Assembly: GCA_041671425.1 (NCBI GenBank)
Contig: JBAZBO010000002.1
Coordinates: forward strand, 1-29,113
Direction of reading: 5' to 3'
Length of the DNA: 29,113 bases
DNA from: JBAZBO01 sp041671425
GTDB taxonomy: Bacteria > Patescibacteriota > WWE3 > UBA101185 > UBA10185
The notes under the pieces were generated by a model that had not been told where the DNA came from, made no database searches, and saw only the letters and a list, made by a program, of their open reading frames with translations. Position numbers and translations under genes: made by a program. This document shows, piece by piece, positions 14,902-22,540 of this stretch. Each line of letters begins with the position of its first letter. Within the stretch, counting starts at the first letter, position 1.

Positions 14902-16731
14902 TTACTTCTTCACAACATCAAACAGCGCCTTGGAATCAGGAGAGTACTTTATGGCTATGTAACCTGGCGCTCTAATGTTAAAGGCTTTCATGAAAAGCTG
15001 GCCGTCCACTGTTATGGATCCTTGGTCTGTGGAAAAGGTCAGACTGTTAGTTTTGCCATCTGAGGCTGATACATTGCTAACATTTGTGACCTCTGAGTAT
15101 CCTTTATTTACGCTTTCTGCTTTTTCCCTCAACTCATCCTTGGAGTATGGATCCCCGCTTACGCCACTAAGAGGACACTTATTGATGGTTTCGGGTATCA
15201 CCCTTTCTGTATTCTTGCCTGCCTTTAGGAGAACGTAGGCATTCAGGATATCAGCCATTTCCTCTCCATCCAGCCAAGGATGATCCCTACCGCATGTGGA
15301 GGACTCCCTCCTATATGTCTGAGTAAACCAAGCTTTGTAAAACCATGGAGAGCCCCCTTTCTTTTCATAGGCATCTTTAGGCCAACTCCCGCCATCCTTG
15401 TCCCAGCCTATGCCATTTATCCATCCCCCGGTGGTTGAGGAATATTGGGCTGAGACATCCCCATCCAATATCTCATTCTTGGTATTTTTGATGGCCTCAT
15501 ACCATCTGTCCCTCCCGGATTTGTTAACAAGGTCAGAACTGAAATATTGGCATCTTGTGTCTGTGCATATGCAACCACCGTTCTTTGTATACCTATAGGC
15601 GTATGTTCTAGCGGCTACCGCTTGGGCTTTCAAAGCTTCTTCGTTCCATGAGGGGGGCATTTCACCCAAACCTTTTAGGTATTCCCCCATTTCCATACTT
15701 CCCTTTCCCTCCACACATATATCCTTGTCATCTAGTCCCCCTTTATCTCCTACTCCAACCTTGTAGTAAAACTTCAAGATATCTTCATAACTTTGTCCAT
15801 CTTCCGCCCTTCCCTTTGCTCCGTATTGGCTCATGCCGTTCCTGTGGGTGTAAGCTCCATAACTGAAGGCTGCAAATGCCGGACTAAAATCTGGTTTGTA
15901 ATTAATGGAGGTTCTAGGGTCATCTGTTTCTACGCTGGTACCCAAAGAGGCGCTGAATTCTCCTCCCTTGGCCGCCAATATTGCCTGCTGTTTTGCCGAA
16001 AGCTCCGCAATTTCCTTTTCCAGGTCAGCAATATCACCTTCTTTATCCTTTTTCTCCTGCTCTGCCAATCTTTGCTGTTCGGCCAGTTGGTTCTTCAGTG
16101 AAACCAGAGAGGCCCTAGCTGATTCGAGTTCCGCTTTGAACTCTTCCGTCTCTTTCTTCTCCTTTTCATATGAGGTTATTTCGACATTTAAATTGGCTAT
16201 CAGGTCTAGCATTTTGTCATTGAGCCTTTTGTCTATCATGAAATTGATAGCGGCCTGTTGAAATCCTGATGCCTCCTCATCTACTGATGAGATTTTTAGA
16301 AACATCTCCAGGTCAGAATATCTGCTTTTCTTTGAGTATTGTCTGATGGCTTTATTCCTTAAAGCATAATTTTCCTCAAGCTGATCTCGCCTTTCATCCA
16401 GCGCATCATTTATTGAATCTAGTTTTTCACTTATTTGGGTTATCTCCCCCTCTACTCTACTTATGTCTTGTTGGGTAAGGGACAAGTTTGAGGACAGCCC
16501 TTTTATATCTTGTAGCAGTTCAGACAGTTCTGATGTCAGTTCATCTTTCTCTTTTCTTTTTGTTGCTTCCTTTTCTGCATAACAGGCCGCCTTATCATCA
16601 AGGTTATCTATACTGGCGCATTTTCCCTCAGCAAATGAAGTGCTAGAAAGAAGTGCCACTAGTATTGTAAGTATAACCGCCAGGAGTGCTTGACGTTTGC
16701 CGGGGGAGACGTGATAATTTAAGGCAGTCAT
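14902..16731 (-). CDS. SpoIID/LytB-domain wall protein with N-terminal coiled coil
   Basis: This 609-residue exported protein has a signal peptide (about 12-35) and a long charged coiled coil (about 52-255). The middle of the coiled coil resembles the CwlO/PcsB/EnvC-type murein hydrolase activator region (RYSDLEMFLKISSVDE). The SpoIID domain follows: HRNGMSQYGAKGRAEDG (296-312) and the core EMPPSWNEEALKAQAVAARTYAY (357-379), with Glu357 at the position of the catalytic acid. SpoIID cleaves glycan strands lacking stem peptides. A coiled coil fused to this domain would be a self-contained, possibly regulated wall hydrolase. The ATG shares two bases with the divergent start of the Cys-rich pilin gene and lies 6 bases after a TATAAT. 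Confidence 0.82.
   Translation of the reverse strand: MTALNYHVSPGKRQALLAVILTILVALLSSTSFAEGKCASIDNLDDKAACYAEKEATKRKEKDELTSELSELLQDIKGLSSNLSLTQQDISRVEGEITQISEKLDSINDALDERRDQLEENYALRNKAIRQYSKKSRYSDLEMFLKISSVDEEASGFQQAAINFMIDKRLNDKMLDLIANLNVEITSYEKEKKETEEFKAELESARASLVSLKNQLAEQQRLAEQEKKDKEGDIADLEKEIAELSAKQQAILAAKGGEFSASLGTSVETDDPRTSINYKPDFSPAFAAFSYGAYTHRNGMSQYGAKGRAEDGQSYEDILKFYYKVGVGDKGGLDDKDICVEGKGSMEMGEYLKGLGEMPPSWNEEALKAQAVAARTYAYRYTKNGGCICTDTRCQYFSSDLVNKSGRDRWYEAIKNTKNEILDGDVSAQYSSTTGGWINGIGWDKDGGSWPKDAYEKKGGSPWFYKAWFTQTYRRESSTCGRDHPWLDGEEMADILNAYVLLKAGKNTERVIPETINKCPLSGVSGDPYSKDELREKAESVNKGYSEVTNVSNVSASDGKTNSLTFSTDQGSITVDGQLFMKAFNIRAPGYIAIKYSPDSKALFDVVKK
16690..16718 (+). promoter_or_regulatory. 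Promoter of the pilin-like gene cluster
   Basis: TTGACG (16690-16695), 17 bases, then GATAAT (16713-16718) form a good sigma70-type promoter. The ATG at 16730 begins 12 bases after the -10 box, so the leader would be about 5 bases. The promoter lies entirely inside the signal-peptide codons of the divergent SpoIID-type gene. Confidence 0.55.
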
Positions 16732-17761
16732 GAAGAAATTATATCAGAGTGCCCTTATATTCTTTGTCTTTATCTCTGTGCTTTGTGTCTCTGTAAAAAG
16801 GGTCTACGCCGACGATTGTGGCGGCCAAGGTCAAAGATGCTGTACTGCCGCCGATGTTCCTGCTACTGACCCTAGAAATCCTTTGGATGTGTCCGATTGT
16901 GTAGGATCAGGGGGAGCGCCAATGGATCCTGGTTCGACGAAATGCGTAAGTGGGGTTTGTGAACATTGCGGGCTTTTAGGCGAAAAAACTTGTACGCCTT
17001 ATCCGCTAAATGTAGAGGGGAGCATTATTCGGGGTTTGGGACCCGATGATGGTGTGCCTGAGCGAACAGGATGCAAGCTGCCATATTTCCCAGAAGCTGG
17101 ATTTTGCGTGGAAGTCAGTGGGCCGGTGGTGTGTGGAGGTGATGGTCAGACCTGTTGTCCCGGTGCAGATTCGTGTCCGAACGATGGAGACGATGCCAAT
17201 GAGCTTCTTGCTTGCTATTTTGATTACACCTGTGGTCAGAAAAGCATATACTACTTTCCTCGTTCTGGCCCTGGCTTTTATGTAACTGTGGGAAATGAAC
17301 ATGCCCCCTGCGCTTATAGTGGCGACACAGCTCATGGGCAATGCTTTGATGGATCCGTATGTAACGTATCCAATCCAGGAAATCAATACTGTACGAAGTC
17401 AGATGCAGACTGTGGTGTAAACGTGGGGGACCTTTGCTGTGAAAGCGGGAGGCCTTGTGTAGCTCCNNNNNNNNNNGGTGGCCGCTGTGAAGGTAATACG
17501 TACGAGGAGGTAACTATACCCTCTATTAACATTACCAATCTCTTTAGCATGTCCAGATCAATATTGACACCCGTGGCGGTACTCATAGGTGCTGTATTGA
17601 TTATCATAAATGGTTATAAATTGATGACAAGTCAGGGGGATCCCAGAAAAGTGCAAGAAGGAAGGGAGGGTCTTACTTCTGCTATAATAGGCATAGTATT
17701 TGTTCTGCTAGCCGCTGCTATATTGAACATTATACTGAAAAGTTTTTTAGGTAAGGTGTAG
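16730..17761 (+). CDS. Exported Cys-rich repeat protein ending in a T4SS pilin-like two-helix domain (contains scaffold gap)
   Basis: The protein has a signal peptide (1-27, cleavage after VYA) and about 220 residues very rich in Cys. The last ~85 residues hold two hydrophobic helices around the loop GYKLMTSQGDPRKVQEG. That loop is shared with the next three genes and matches the type IV secretion pilin (VirB2/TrbC-like) pattern common in Patescibacteria. The ectodomain repeats a C-G-x2-G-x(2,3)-C(C) motif at residues 30-38, 80-88, 135-143 and 228-237, probably disulfide-knotted. A 10-N gap (17467-17476) separates the two parts. The frame continues across it, but two genes joined by chance cannot be excluded. 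It may be a pilus tip or adhesin subunit (inference). Confidence 0.72.
   Translation: MKKLYQSALIFFVFISVLCVSVKRVYADDCGGQGQRCCTAADVPATDPRNPLDVSDCVGSGGAPMDPGSTKCVSGVCEHCGLLGEKTCTPYPLNVEGSIIRGLGPDDGVPERTGCKLPYFPEAGFCVEVSGPVVCGGDGQTCCPGADSCPNDGDDANELLACYFDYTCGQKSIYYFPRSGPGFYVTVGNEHAPCAYSGDTAHGQCFDGSVCNVSNPGNQYCTKSDADCGVNVGDLCCESGRPCVAXXXXGGRCEGNTYEEVTIPSINITNLFSMSRSILTPVAVLIGAVLIIINGYKLMTSQGDPRKVQEGREGLTSAIIGIVFVLLAAAILNIILKSFLGKV
16738..16746 (-). promoter_or_regulatory. Extended -10 promoter of the SpoIID-type gene (leaderless)
   Basis: On the minus strand, TGATATAAT ends exactly 6 bases before the ATG at 16731. It is the same nine-base element, with the same spacing, as at tsaD. It lies inside codons 3-6 of the divergent pilin-like gene. 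Confidence 0.6.
17467..17476. other. Scaffold gap of ten Ns
   Basis: Ten Ns mark unresolved sequence between the Cys-rich ectodomain and the pilin-like helices. The true length is unknown, and repetitive Cys-rich codons could explain the failed assembly. Confidence 0.95.
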
Positions 17762-17787
17762 AGGGTTTCCTGAGGGAGGTGTTTTGT

Positions 17788-18114
17788 ATGTTAAGAAAAA
17801 TATATGCCCAGGGTAACATTACTGGTCCTAATATCCCAGCCCTAACGACTTTGGAGGGTATCTTTGGATTAATCACAAATATAGTCTTGTGGATTGGCGT
17901 TGCGCTGACCGTTATATTCCTGATAGTTGGAGGTATTCAATACATTACATCCAGAGGAGATCAGAAGGCTGCAGAGACTGCTAGGAAGAGCCTCACAAAC
18001 GCTGTTATTGGATTTATTATAGTAATAGGGGCGTTCAGCATTAGAGCACTCGTGTTGAACCTTATTGGGGGTGGGAATGTAATTAGCCAAATTACTGTTA
18101 ACAACGGGTTCTAG
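17788..18114 (+). CDS. T4SS pilin-like small membrane protein (second of four)
   Basis: This 108-residue protein has a short N-terminus with an AQG site, a first helix (about 25-49, LITNIVLWIGVALTVIFLIVGGI), the loop QYITSRGDQKAAETARKSLTNAVIG, then a second helix (about 76-95). The layout matches VirB2/TrbC-type pilin subunits, which polymerise into conjugative pili. I start it at the ATG at 17788 because GGGAGG (17774-17779) lies 8 bases upstream; a GTG at 17779 would overlap that site. It ends 29 bases before a terminator-like hairpin. Confidence 0.82.
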   Translation: MLRKIYAQGNITGPNIPALTTLEGIFGLITNIVLWIGVALTVIFLIVGGIQYITSRGDQKAAETARKSLTNAVIGFIIVIGAFSIRALVLNLIGGGNVISQITVNNGF

Positions 18115-18143
18115 GTTGTACTATTGATCTAGTTTGATAGTTC

Positions 18144-18171
18144 CCGGCCCTGCTGATGTAGGGCCGGTTTT
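18144..18171 (+). terminator. Intrinsic-terminator-like hairpin inside the pilin cluster
   Basis: CCGGCCCT (18144-18151) pairs perfectly with AGGGCCGG (18160-18167) around an 8-base loop and is followed by TTTT (18168-18171), then GAGG and the next ATG at 18184. With only four Ts it is probably a partial terminator that lowers transcription of the two downstream pilin genes. It could also protect the 3' end of the upstream mRNA. Confidence 0.65.
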
Positions 18172-18183
18172 GAGGTTTGATAA

Positions 18184-18489
18184 ATGGGGCAGTTTATTGA
18201 TGATCCTTCTGGAAATCTACCTTCCAGCATGGATGATATATACCAAATAGTTTTGAATGTAATGTTCTTTGTTGGATTGGCGGTCACGCTGATTGGTGTT
18301 ATCTATGCTGGTATCCAGTTCATTACCAGTAAGGGGGATCCCAAGGCTACAGACAAGGCCAAGAGCGCCCTAACGTACAGTGTTTTGGGTATAGTCCTAG
18401 CAATAGGTGCTCTCTCCGTAAAAATGCTAGTTTTGAATCTTCTTGGTGTGGATGATCCAGAGCTTGTTGGGCCCCTCCCGGGGATTTAA
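18184..18489 (+). CDS. T4SS pilin-like small membrane protein (third of four)
   Basis: This 101-residue protein has two hydrophobic helices (about 19-41 and 63-86) around the shared loop QFITSKGDPKATDKAKSALTYSVLG. It is closest to the second copy in the loop and in the ending VLNLLG, but has no obvious signal peptide. GAGG lies 8 bases before the ATG, immediately after the T-run of the hairpin. One base separates its stop from the fourth copy. Confidence 0.82.
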   Translation: MGQFIDDPSGNLPSSMDDIYQIVLNVMFFVGLAVTLIGVIYAGIQFITSKGDPKATDKAKSALTYSVLGIVLAIGALSVKMLVLNLLGVDDPELVGPLPGI

Positions 18490-18490
18490 T

Positions 18491-18940
18491 ATGGACACAT
18501 TCTTTAGCGTTTTTTCATTGTTTTTAAGACCTGTAAGTGCACAGTTTTCATCTAGTCCCGATGAGTATCCTCCGGACCTTGTGGATGTATTAGACGTCAT
18601 TGTAAAGGTATTTAACGTGCTGGTTTTTTCGGCCGGTGTTGCTCTTGCGGTGTTGATACTTTTGGCGGCCTATAAATTTGCTATGGCCCAGGGAGATCCC
18701 AAAGGTGTCGAGGGTGCAAAAAAAACTCTGACATATGCAGTTCTTGGTTTCATTGTTGTAATAGGGGTTTACGGTCTACTGAGCCTTATTGTGTCCACAA
18801 TAGGAGCAGATGCAGGTAGTGGAAACCCCGCTTCCTTAATATCAAATATAAGAACCCAGATTATCCAGTTTCTCAGGATTTTGGATATTACCTATGAACC
18901 ATTTGATGATCCGATACCGTATGGTAATGATGGATCGTAG
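18491..18940 (+). CDS. T4SS pilin-like membrane protein with extended C-terminus (fourth of four)
   Basis: This 149-residue protein has a likely signal peptide (FFSVFSLFLRPVSAQ, cleavage near residue 18) and two hydrophobic helices around the loop YKFAMAQGDPKGVEGAKKTLTYAVLG. A 45-residue polar tail is absent from copies two and three. I chose the ATG at 18491; the frame is open from 18443, but that would overlap the third copy and hide the signal peptide. Its 3' end faces the Ig-like gene across 9 bases, leaving no room for a terminator. Confidence 0.8.
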   Translation: MDTFFSVFSLFLRPVSAQFSSSPDEYPPDLVDVLDVIVKVFNVLVFSAGVALAVLILLAAYKFAMAQGDPKGVEGAKKTLTYAVLGFIVVIGVYGLLSLIVSTIGADAGSGNPASLISNIRTQIIQFLRILDITYEPFDDPIPYGNDGS

Positions 18941-18949
18941 TTACCGAAT

Positions 18950-19465
18950 CTAACGAGCACTCTCACCCACGTCTAATGGAACAGGTTTATCATTAAAGTA
19001 CTGGTGGACTATATTTCTTGTGTTCAGGTCGTCGCCCTCTCTTGATTTGATATTTGTTATTGTAATTGTGTAGTTGGTGCGGTCTAGCCAGGGCTCTGAT
19101 CTTGGATATATAAATAAAGTCTTGCCGTCTTGTGACCATTCCTTTTTCAATGTTATTTGTGGTTTTACACTGACTACAACGCCCTCTTTTGCGACGGGCT
19201 TACTGAATTTGAATATCAGATGCGTATAACTGGACATTATCTGGACTTCTCCCGAAGGTGGGGATGCTTTTTCAAGATAGAAGTCCCCCCTTACTATTGG
19301 TTGTGTATCTACCTCTTCCTCTTCTTTCACTATAACTGGGGTAAGCTCTATCAACTTGGGCGCCTTTTTGGAAAGTGTGACCCAGATAAAGACTAAAACA
19401 AACGTTGCTATTAAAACCAATAGCGCTTTCTTGTATCTTTTGATCTTTTCGAATAATTTTTTCAT
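18950..19465 (-). CDS. Membrane-anchored protein with bacterial Ig-like domain
   Basis: This 171-residue protein starts with a basic segment and one transmembrane helix (about 14-33, ALLVLIATFVLVFIWVTL), then an acidic linker. One beta-rich domain follows that resembles Big_5/SbsA-type Ig modules (HLIFKFSKPVAKEGVVVSV, then KTLFIYPRSEPWLDRTNYTITI). It would project outside the membrane. The ATG at 19463-19465 follows the upstream stop by one base, so it is co-translated with the 995-residue M23-like protein. An open extension to 19504 lies inside that gene. The function is unknown; a structural partner of the secretion apparatus is possible. Confidence 0.72.
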   Translation of the reverse strand: MKKLFEKIKRYKKALLVLIATFVLVFIWVTLSKKAPKLIELTPVIVKEEEEVDTQPIVRGDFYLEKASPPSGEVQIMSSYTHLIFKFSKPVAKEGVVVSVKPQITLKKEWSQDGKTLFIYPRSEPWLDRTNYTITITNIKSREGDDLNTRNIVHQYFNDKPVPLDVGESAR

Positions 19466-19466
19466 A

Positions 19467-22454
19467 TCAATTGCACATGAAATCCTCAGGTCTTTGTACC
19501 TCATTATCTACGGCCAACTCTATATGTACATGCTTTCCACCAGGATAGTCGAAGAAATTTCCTAGATGGTAGCCATTTTCTACTTGCATTCCCATATGTA
19601 ACCCTTCTGATGGGTTTATGTGCATGATCAGCATTCTATAAGAAAGAGTCTTTCCATCAATTTCCACAGTCTTTTCCAGTACCACACCAGTACCGGATTT
19701 CTCTATACTAAACATACTAGAAACGTACCAAGGATTCCCCCCATCGCCTGCCTCAAACTTTGGTGCACAAACCTTGTCAGCTCCTATAACATCCAGTGCA
19801 TACCCATATTCAGTAGCTTTTGGGGTACTGCTGTCACAAACGTTTCCAGTGTTCGGATGATCCCTTATAGTATCAATGGTACCAGGTATGGCATAACATT
19901 TATAAATTTTGGGGTCTTCATTCACAGGCCTTTCCTCAACTTCAGTACGTACATATTCCCAGTACCCATTTGATCCGTGGAAGCTGGCACTTGCACTAGG
20001 GTCTCCATTATAAGAATAACTGGTTATGGTAGGGCTCTTTATAGGACAGTTGTAGATAGGGGTACAGTTTGCCTCCTTCTTGACTACCCGGCTTCCACCC
20101 AAGGAGTCGTCTCCTCCACCCCCCACTGCTTTACCAGGATTGTTCTGTGGTATTGCTGACATCAAAACACCGCTTAACAAACCAATCAATAGCATTGGAG
20201 CAATGCTGATAAGCACTACAATTTTTGCAACTTTAAGAACACCCTCAGCTGCTTCTTCAAGGAACTCATCTAGTGCTTCCATGTCGGCTTTGAATGCTGC
20301 TTTGAATAGTGTTGTTCCTAGCTTTTGGACGAAGTCAAGACCCTTCCTTACAAAGGCTGCAATGATTCTTTCGAAGGGGGCAAGTGCAGGTAACATTAGA
20401 CTTAGGGCTCCTGCTAAGGCTTCTGCCGCCATTGTCTTGAAACTCATGAATTTAGATATGAGTTTCCCGAGGAAGTTATTCATTAGGGTGCTCTGGAGTT
20501 TACTTAGGAACTGGCCAGTTCTTTGAAGGAGCCCAATATACTTAGTGGTTATACCGATGCCGTTTAGATCAATGTTTGAATTATATTTGTGCAGCCCCTT
20601 AATAAGAGAAAACAGACTTTCCTCGTTCTGAAATGCAGCCCCTTTATTGTTTTTGATCCAGTCTCTTAGACTTTTGAATTTTTCGAGGTAACTGTTATCT
20701 ATGCCGTAACTGTTTAGCAAGGCCAGTATACTGCTATCATCTGGGGCGTGGAAAAGAGCAAAAAGTTGCGCAGCATCTAGTTGATTCTTTAGTATCTTAC
20801 TCCCCAGTACACCAACCCCCTCGAAATGGCTTGCCCCTTGAAAGACTTCTTTTATAGTATTTCCTGTTGCATCCAAGTAGCCAATCTTAAAAGTGTTTTG
20901 AAAAATCTTATTTTTCTTAATTAGGTCATTGGCTATCCTAAAAAGAGGGTTTTTTGGATCACTATCAACCAGCTCATCCTTGGTAACAAGTCCAAGGTAA
21001 GATACTCTCTTCAAAGCATTCTCTACATAATAAGCAGGTGTATACCCTATTACTGTTGTCTTGATTCTGCTCCATAAATAAAGTTTCAACCCCCCATCTT
21101 TGCTTATAGCGTCAGCAATTTCGCGATATAGCTCCCTGTCCTTATCCATATAAGTCTTTGTTAGTATTGCTCTGACCTTTGGGACAGAGCCTCTCCCATT
21201 TCTACCAAACGCGGCTTGAAGATCCCGTCCCTCGGCTGAGGCCTTTCCTATTAGGGCAGGTTCGAATGACCTCATATAGCCCCCCTTTATTCCGGGTAAC
21301 AGTCCATCTCCTGTTTTTAGAGCTCTATGTGTAGGTGTTTGACCCCTCAGGCCTGATAGTCTGCTCATTAATTGCTTCTGATCACCAAGTGAAGTGGGGA
21401 TACCACGGCTTACTATTTCATCTGTTATCTGGGTTATCTCATTCAGCCTTCTGTCGAATGATCCCAAGAGTCCGTCTATTCTTGCCCGTTCTGCTGCTGT
21501 TATGTCGATATTCCTTCTTAGGTTTGCTATTTCGTTTTTGGCAGCTGAGACTTTGGTTTCGAGTCCCCTTATTTGTGTCATTCCCACATACTGCCCTCTT
21601 TCCATCATTGCTCTTTCTGACTGCTTGACTACATTGTCCATAGCCTTGTCAACTTCCTCTATGGAATCTATGAACCCCACTCTGGTTACGAAACTTCTAC
21701 CTAGCCTTAGTGCATTAGGATCGGTTATGGTACCTGCCTGAAGCTGAAGATCTACATCTTTAGCCATAAGCTTTAGGTTAGCCTCTATCATCTTGTCATA
21801 CGACTTCTCCCTGGAGAACGTAGATCTATAATTAACACCAAAATCCAGGATTGCATCCACAGCTGCGTTTTCCACTTTTTCTAGATTGGGATCTATTCCA
21901 GTAAGTTTAAGAGGGTTTCGGGTGACACCTCCTTGCATTGTTCTGCTGACTTTCTTTATATACCCCTCTGTTTCTTGAACACCCATCTGCTGATCAGCTG
22001 GATCCTTAGTGAGAAGGTCAGACCATATCTGTCTGTGGGTTCTACCATCTATATCTTGCCAATCAAAGATGCTCTCCCCCCATTTTTTCAAGGTCTTTAC
22101 CACTTGTTTTTTTGGATCTTTCCAATCTGCTGGGTTTAAACTGAAAGTAACACCCACTGCTCCAGGTAGGTCCTCCCTATCCTCTTCACTAAATAAAGCC
22201 ATGGACTCCGTGGTGACGTTGGAGCTTTCGCTATAGAAGGTTGCTGTAGCAGCCAGCTTATAATCATCCATCAGCTTTTCTTTTACCCACATGGGAATAT
22301 TTGGTGTAACCATTTCCCCCAAGGCATCTATTTCTTCACCAATCTGATCAAGATTGAACTCTGATGGGGGTATAACACTACCACCGCTTGGTGGCCCCTT
22401 TATGATAGGGTCACCCGGATAATATCCAGGATAGAAAGGATTGTTGTCTGCCAT
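19467..22454 (-). CDS. Large T4SS-associated protein with C-terminal M23-like (LytM) domain
   Basis: This 995-residue protein begins with a Pro/Gly-rich segment. A long, mostly helical region with coiled-coil stretches follows (about 270-350), then an amphipathic or hydrophobic zone (about 640-710). One strong transmembrane helix is at about 745-768 (IVVLISIAPMLLIGLLSGVLM). The last 227 residues should lie outside. They contain an M23-like core: YGYALDV (Asp888), MLIMHINPSEG (His945) and GGKHVHIELAV (His975, His977). The first M23 zinc ligand (His four residues before the Asp) is replaced, so peptidase activity is uncertain. It diverges from the VirB6-like gene, which points to local wall opening or anchoring for a secretion or DNA-transfer machine. 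Confidence 0.75.
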   Translation of the reverse strand: MADNNPFYPGYYPGDPIIKGPPSGGSVIPPSEFNLDQIGEEIDALGEMVTPNIPMWVKEKLMDDYKLAATATFYSESSNVTTESMALFSEEDREDLPGAVGVTFSLNPADWKDPKKQVVKTLKKWGESIFDWQDIDGRTHRQIWSDLLTKDPADQQMGVQETEGYIKKVSRTMQGGVTRNPLKLTGIDPNLEKVENAAVDAILDFGVNYRSTFSREKSYDKMIEANLKLMAKDVDLQLQAGTITDPNALRLGRSFVTRVGFIDSIEEVDKAMDNVVKQSERAMMERGQYVGMTQIRGLETKVSAAKNEIANLRRNIDITAAERARIDGLLGSFDRRLNEITQITDEIVSRGIPTSLGDQKQLMSRLSGLRGQTPTHRALKTGDGLLPGIKGGYMRSFEPALIGKASAEGRDLQAAFGRNGRGSVPKVRAILTKTYMDKDRELYREIADAISKDGGLKLYLWSRIKTTVIGYTPAYYVENALKRVSYLGLVTKDELVDSDPKNPLFRIANDLIKKNKIFQNTFKIGYLDATGNTIKEVFQGASHFEGVGVLGSKILKNQLDAAQLFALFHAPDDSSILALLNSYGIDNSYLEKFKSLRDWIKNNKGAAFQNEESLFSLIKGLHKYNSNIDLNGIGITTKYIGLLQRTGQFLSKLQSTLMNNFLGKLISKFMSFKTMAAEALAGALSLMLPALAPFERIIAAFVRKGLDFVQKLGTTLFKAAFKADMEALDEFLEEAAEGVLKVAKIVVLISIAPMLLIGLLSGVLMSAIPQNNPGKAVGGGGDDSLGGSRVVKKEANCTPIYNCPIKSPTITSYSYNGDPSASASFHGSNGYWEYVRTEVEERPVNEDPKIYKCYAIPGTIDTIRDHPNTGNVCDSSTPKATEYGYALDVIGADKVCAPKFEAGDGGNPWYVSSMFSIEKSGTGVVLEKTVEIDGKTLSYRMLIMHINPSEGLHMGMQVENGYHLGNFFDYPGGKHVHIELAVDNEVQRPEDFMCN

Positions 22455-22464
22455 ATATGTAGAT

Positions 22465-22474
22465 ATTCTATAAT
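22465..22474. promoter_or_regulatory. Overlapping -10 boxes on both strands
   Basis: The ten bases ATTCTATAAT read TATAAT on the plus strand (22469-22474) and TAGAAT on the minus strand (22465-22470). The minus-strand box lies 10 bases before the ATG of the M23-like gene and is its likely promoter. The plus-strand box lies 6 bases before an ATG that opens a 16-codon frame (22481-22531), which may be chance. Confidence 0.45.
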
Positions 22475-22504
22475 CTGTGGATGCAATTTGAAAGCGGATT
22501 CCCC

Positions 22505-22534
22505 TTGACTAAGCTGTTAGCTAAAAGCTAGAAT
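22505..22534 (+). promoter_or_regulatory. Promoter of the VirB6-like gene (leaderless)
   Basis: TTGACT (22505-22510), 18 bases, then TAGAAT (22529-22534) form a good promoter whose -10 box ends exactly 6 bases before the ATG at 22541. The predicted transcript starts on the start codon, and there is no Shine-Dalgarno sequence. Confidence 0.7.
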
Positions 22535-22540
22535 TGAGGC

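Noticed and set aside
19620..22236. Several plus-strand open frames inside the 995-residue M23-like gene
   Set aside because: They follow low-stop antisense codon use; they are rich in Ser/Leu/Cys with no domains and no start signals.
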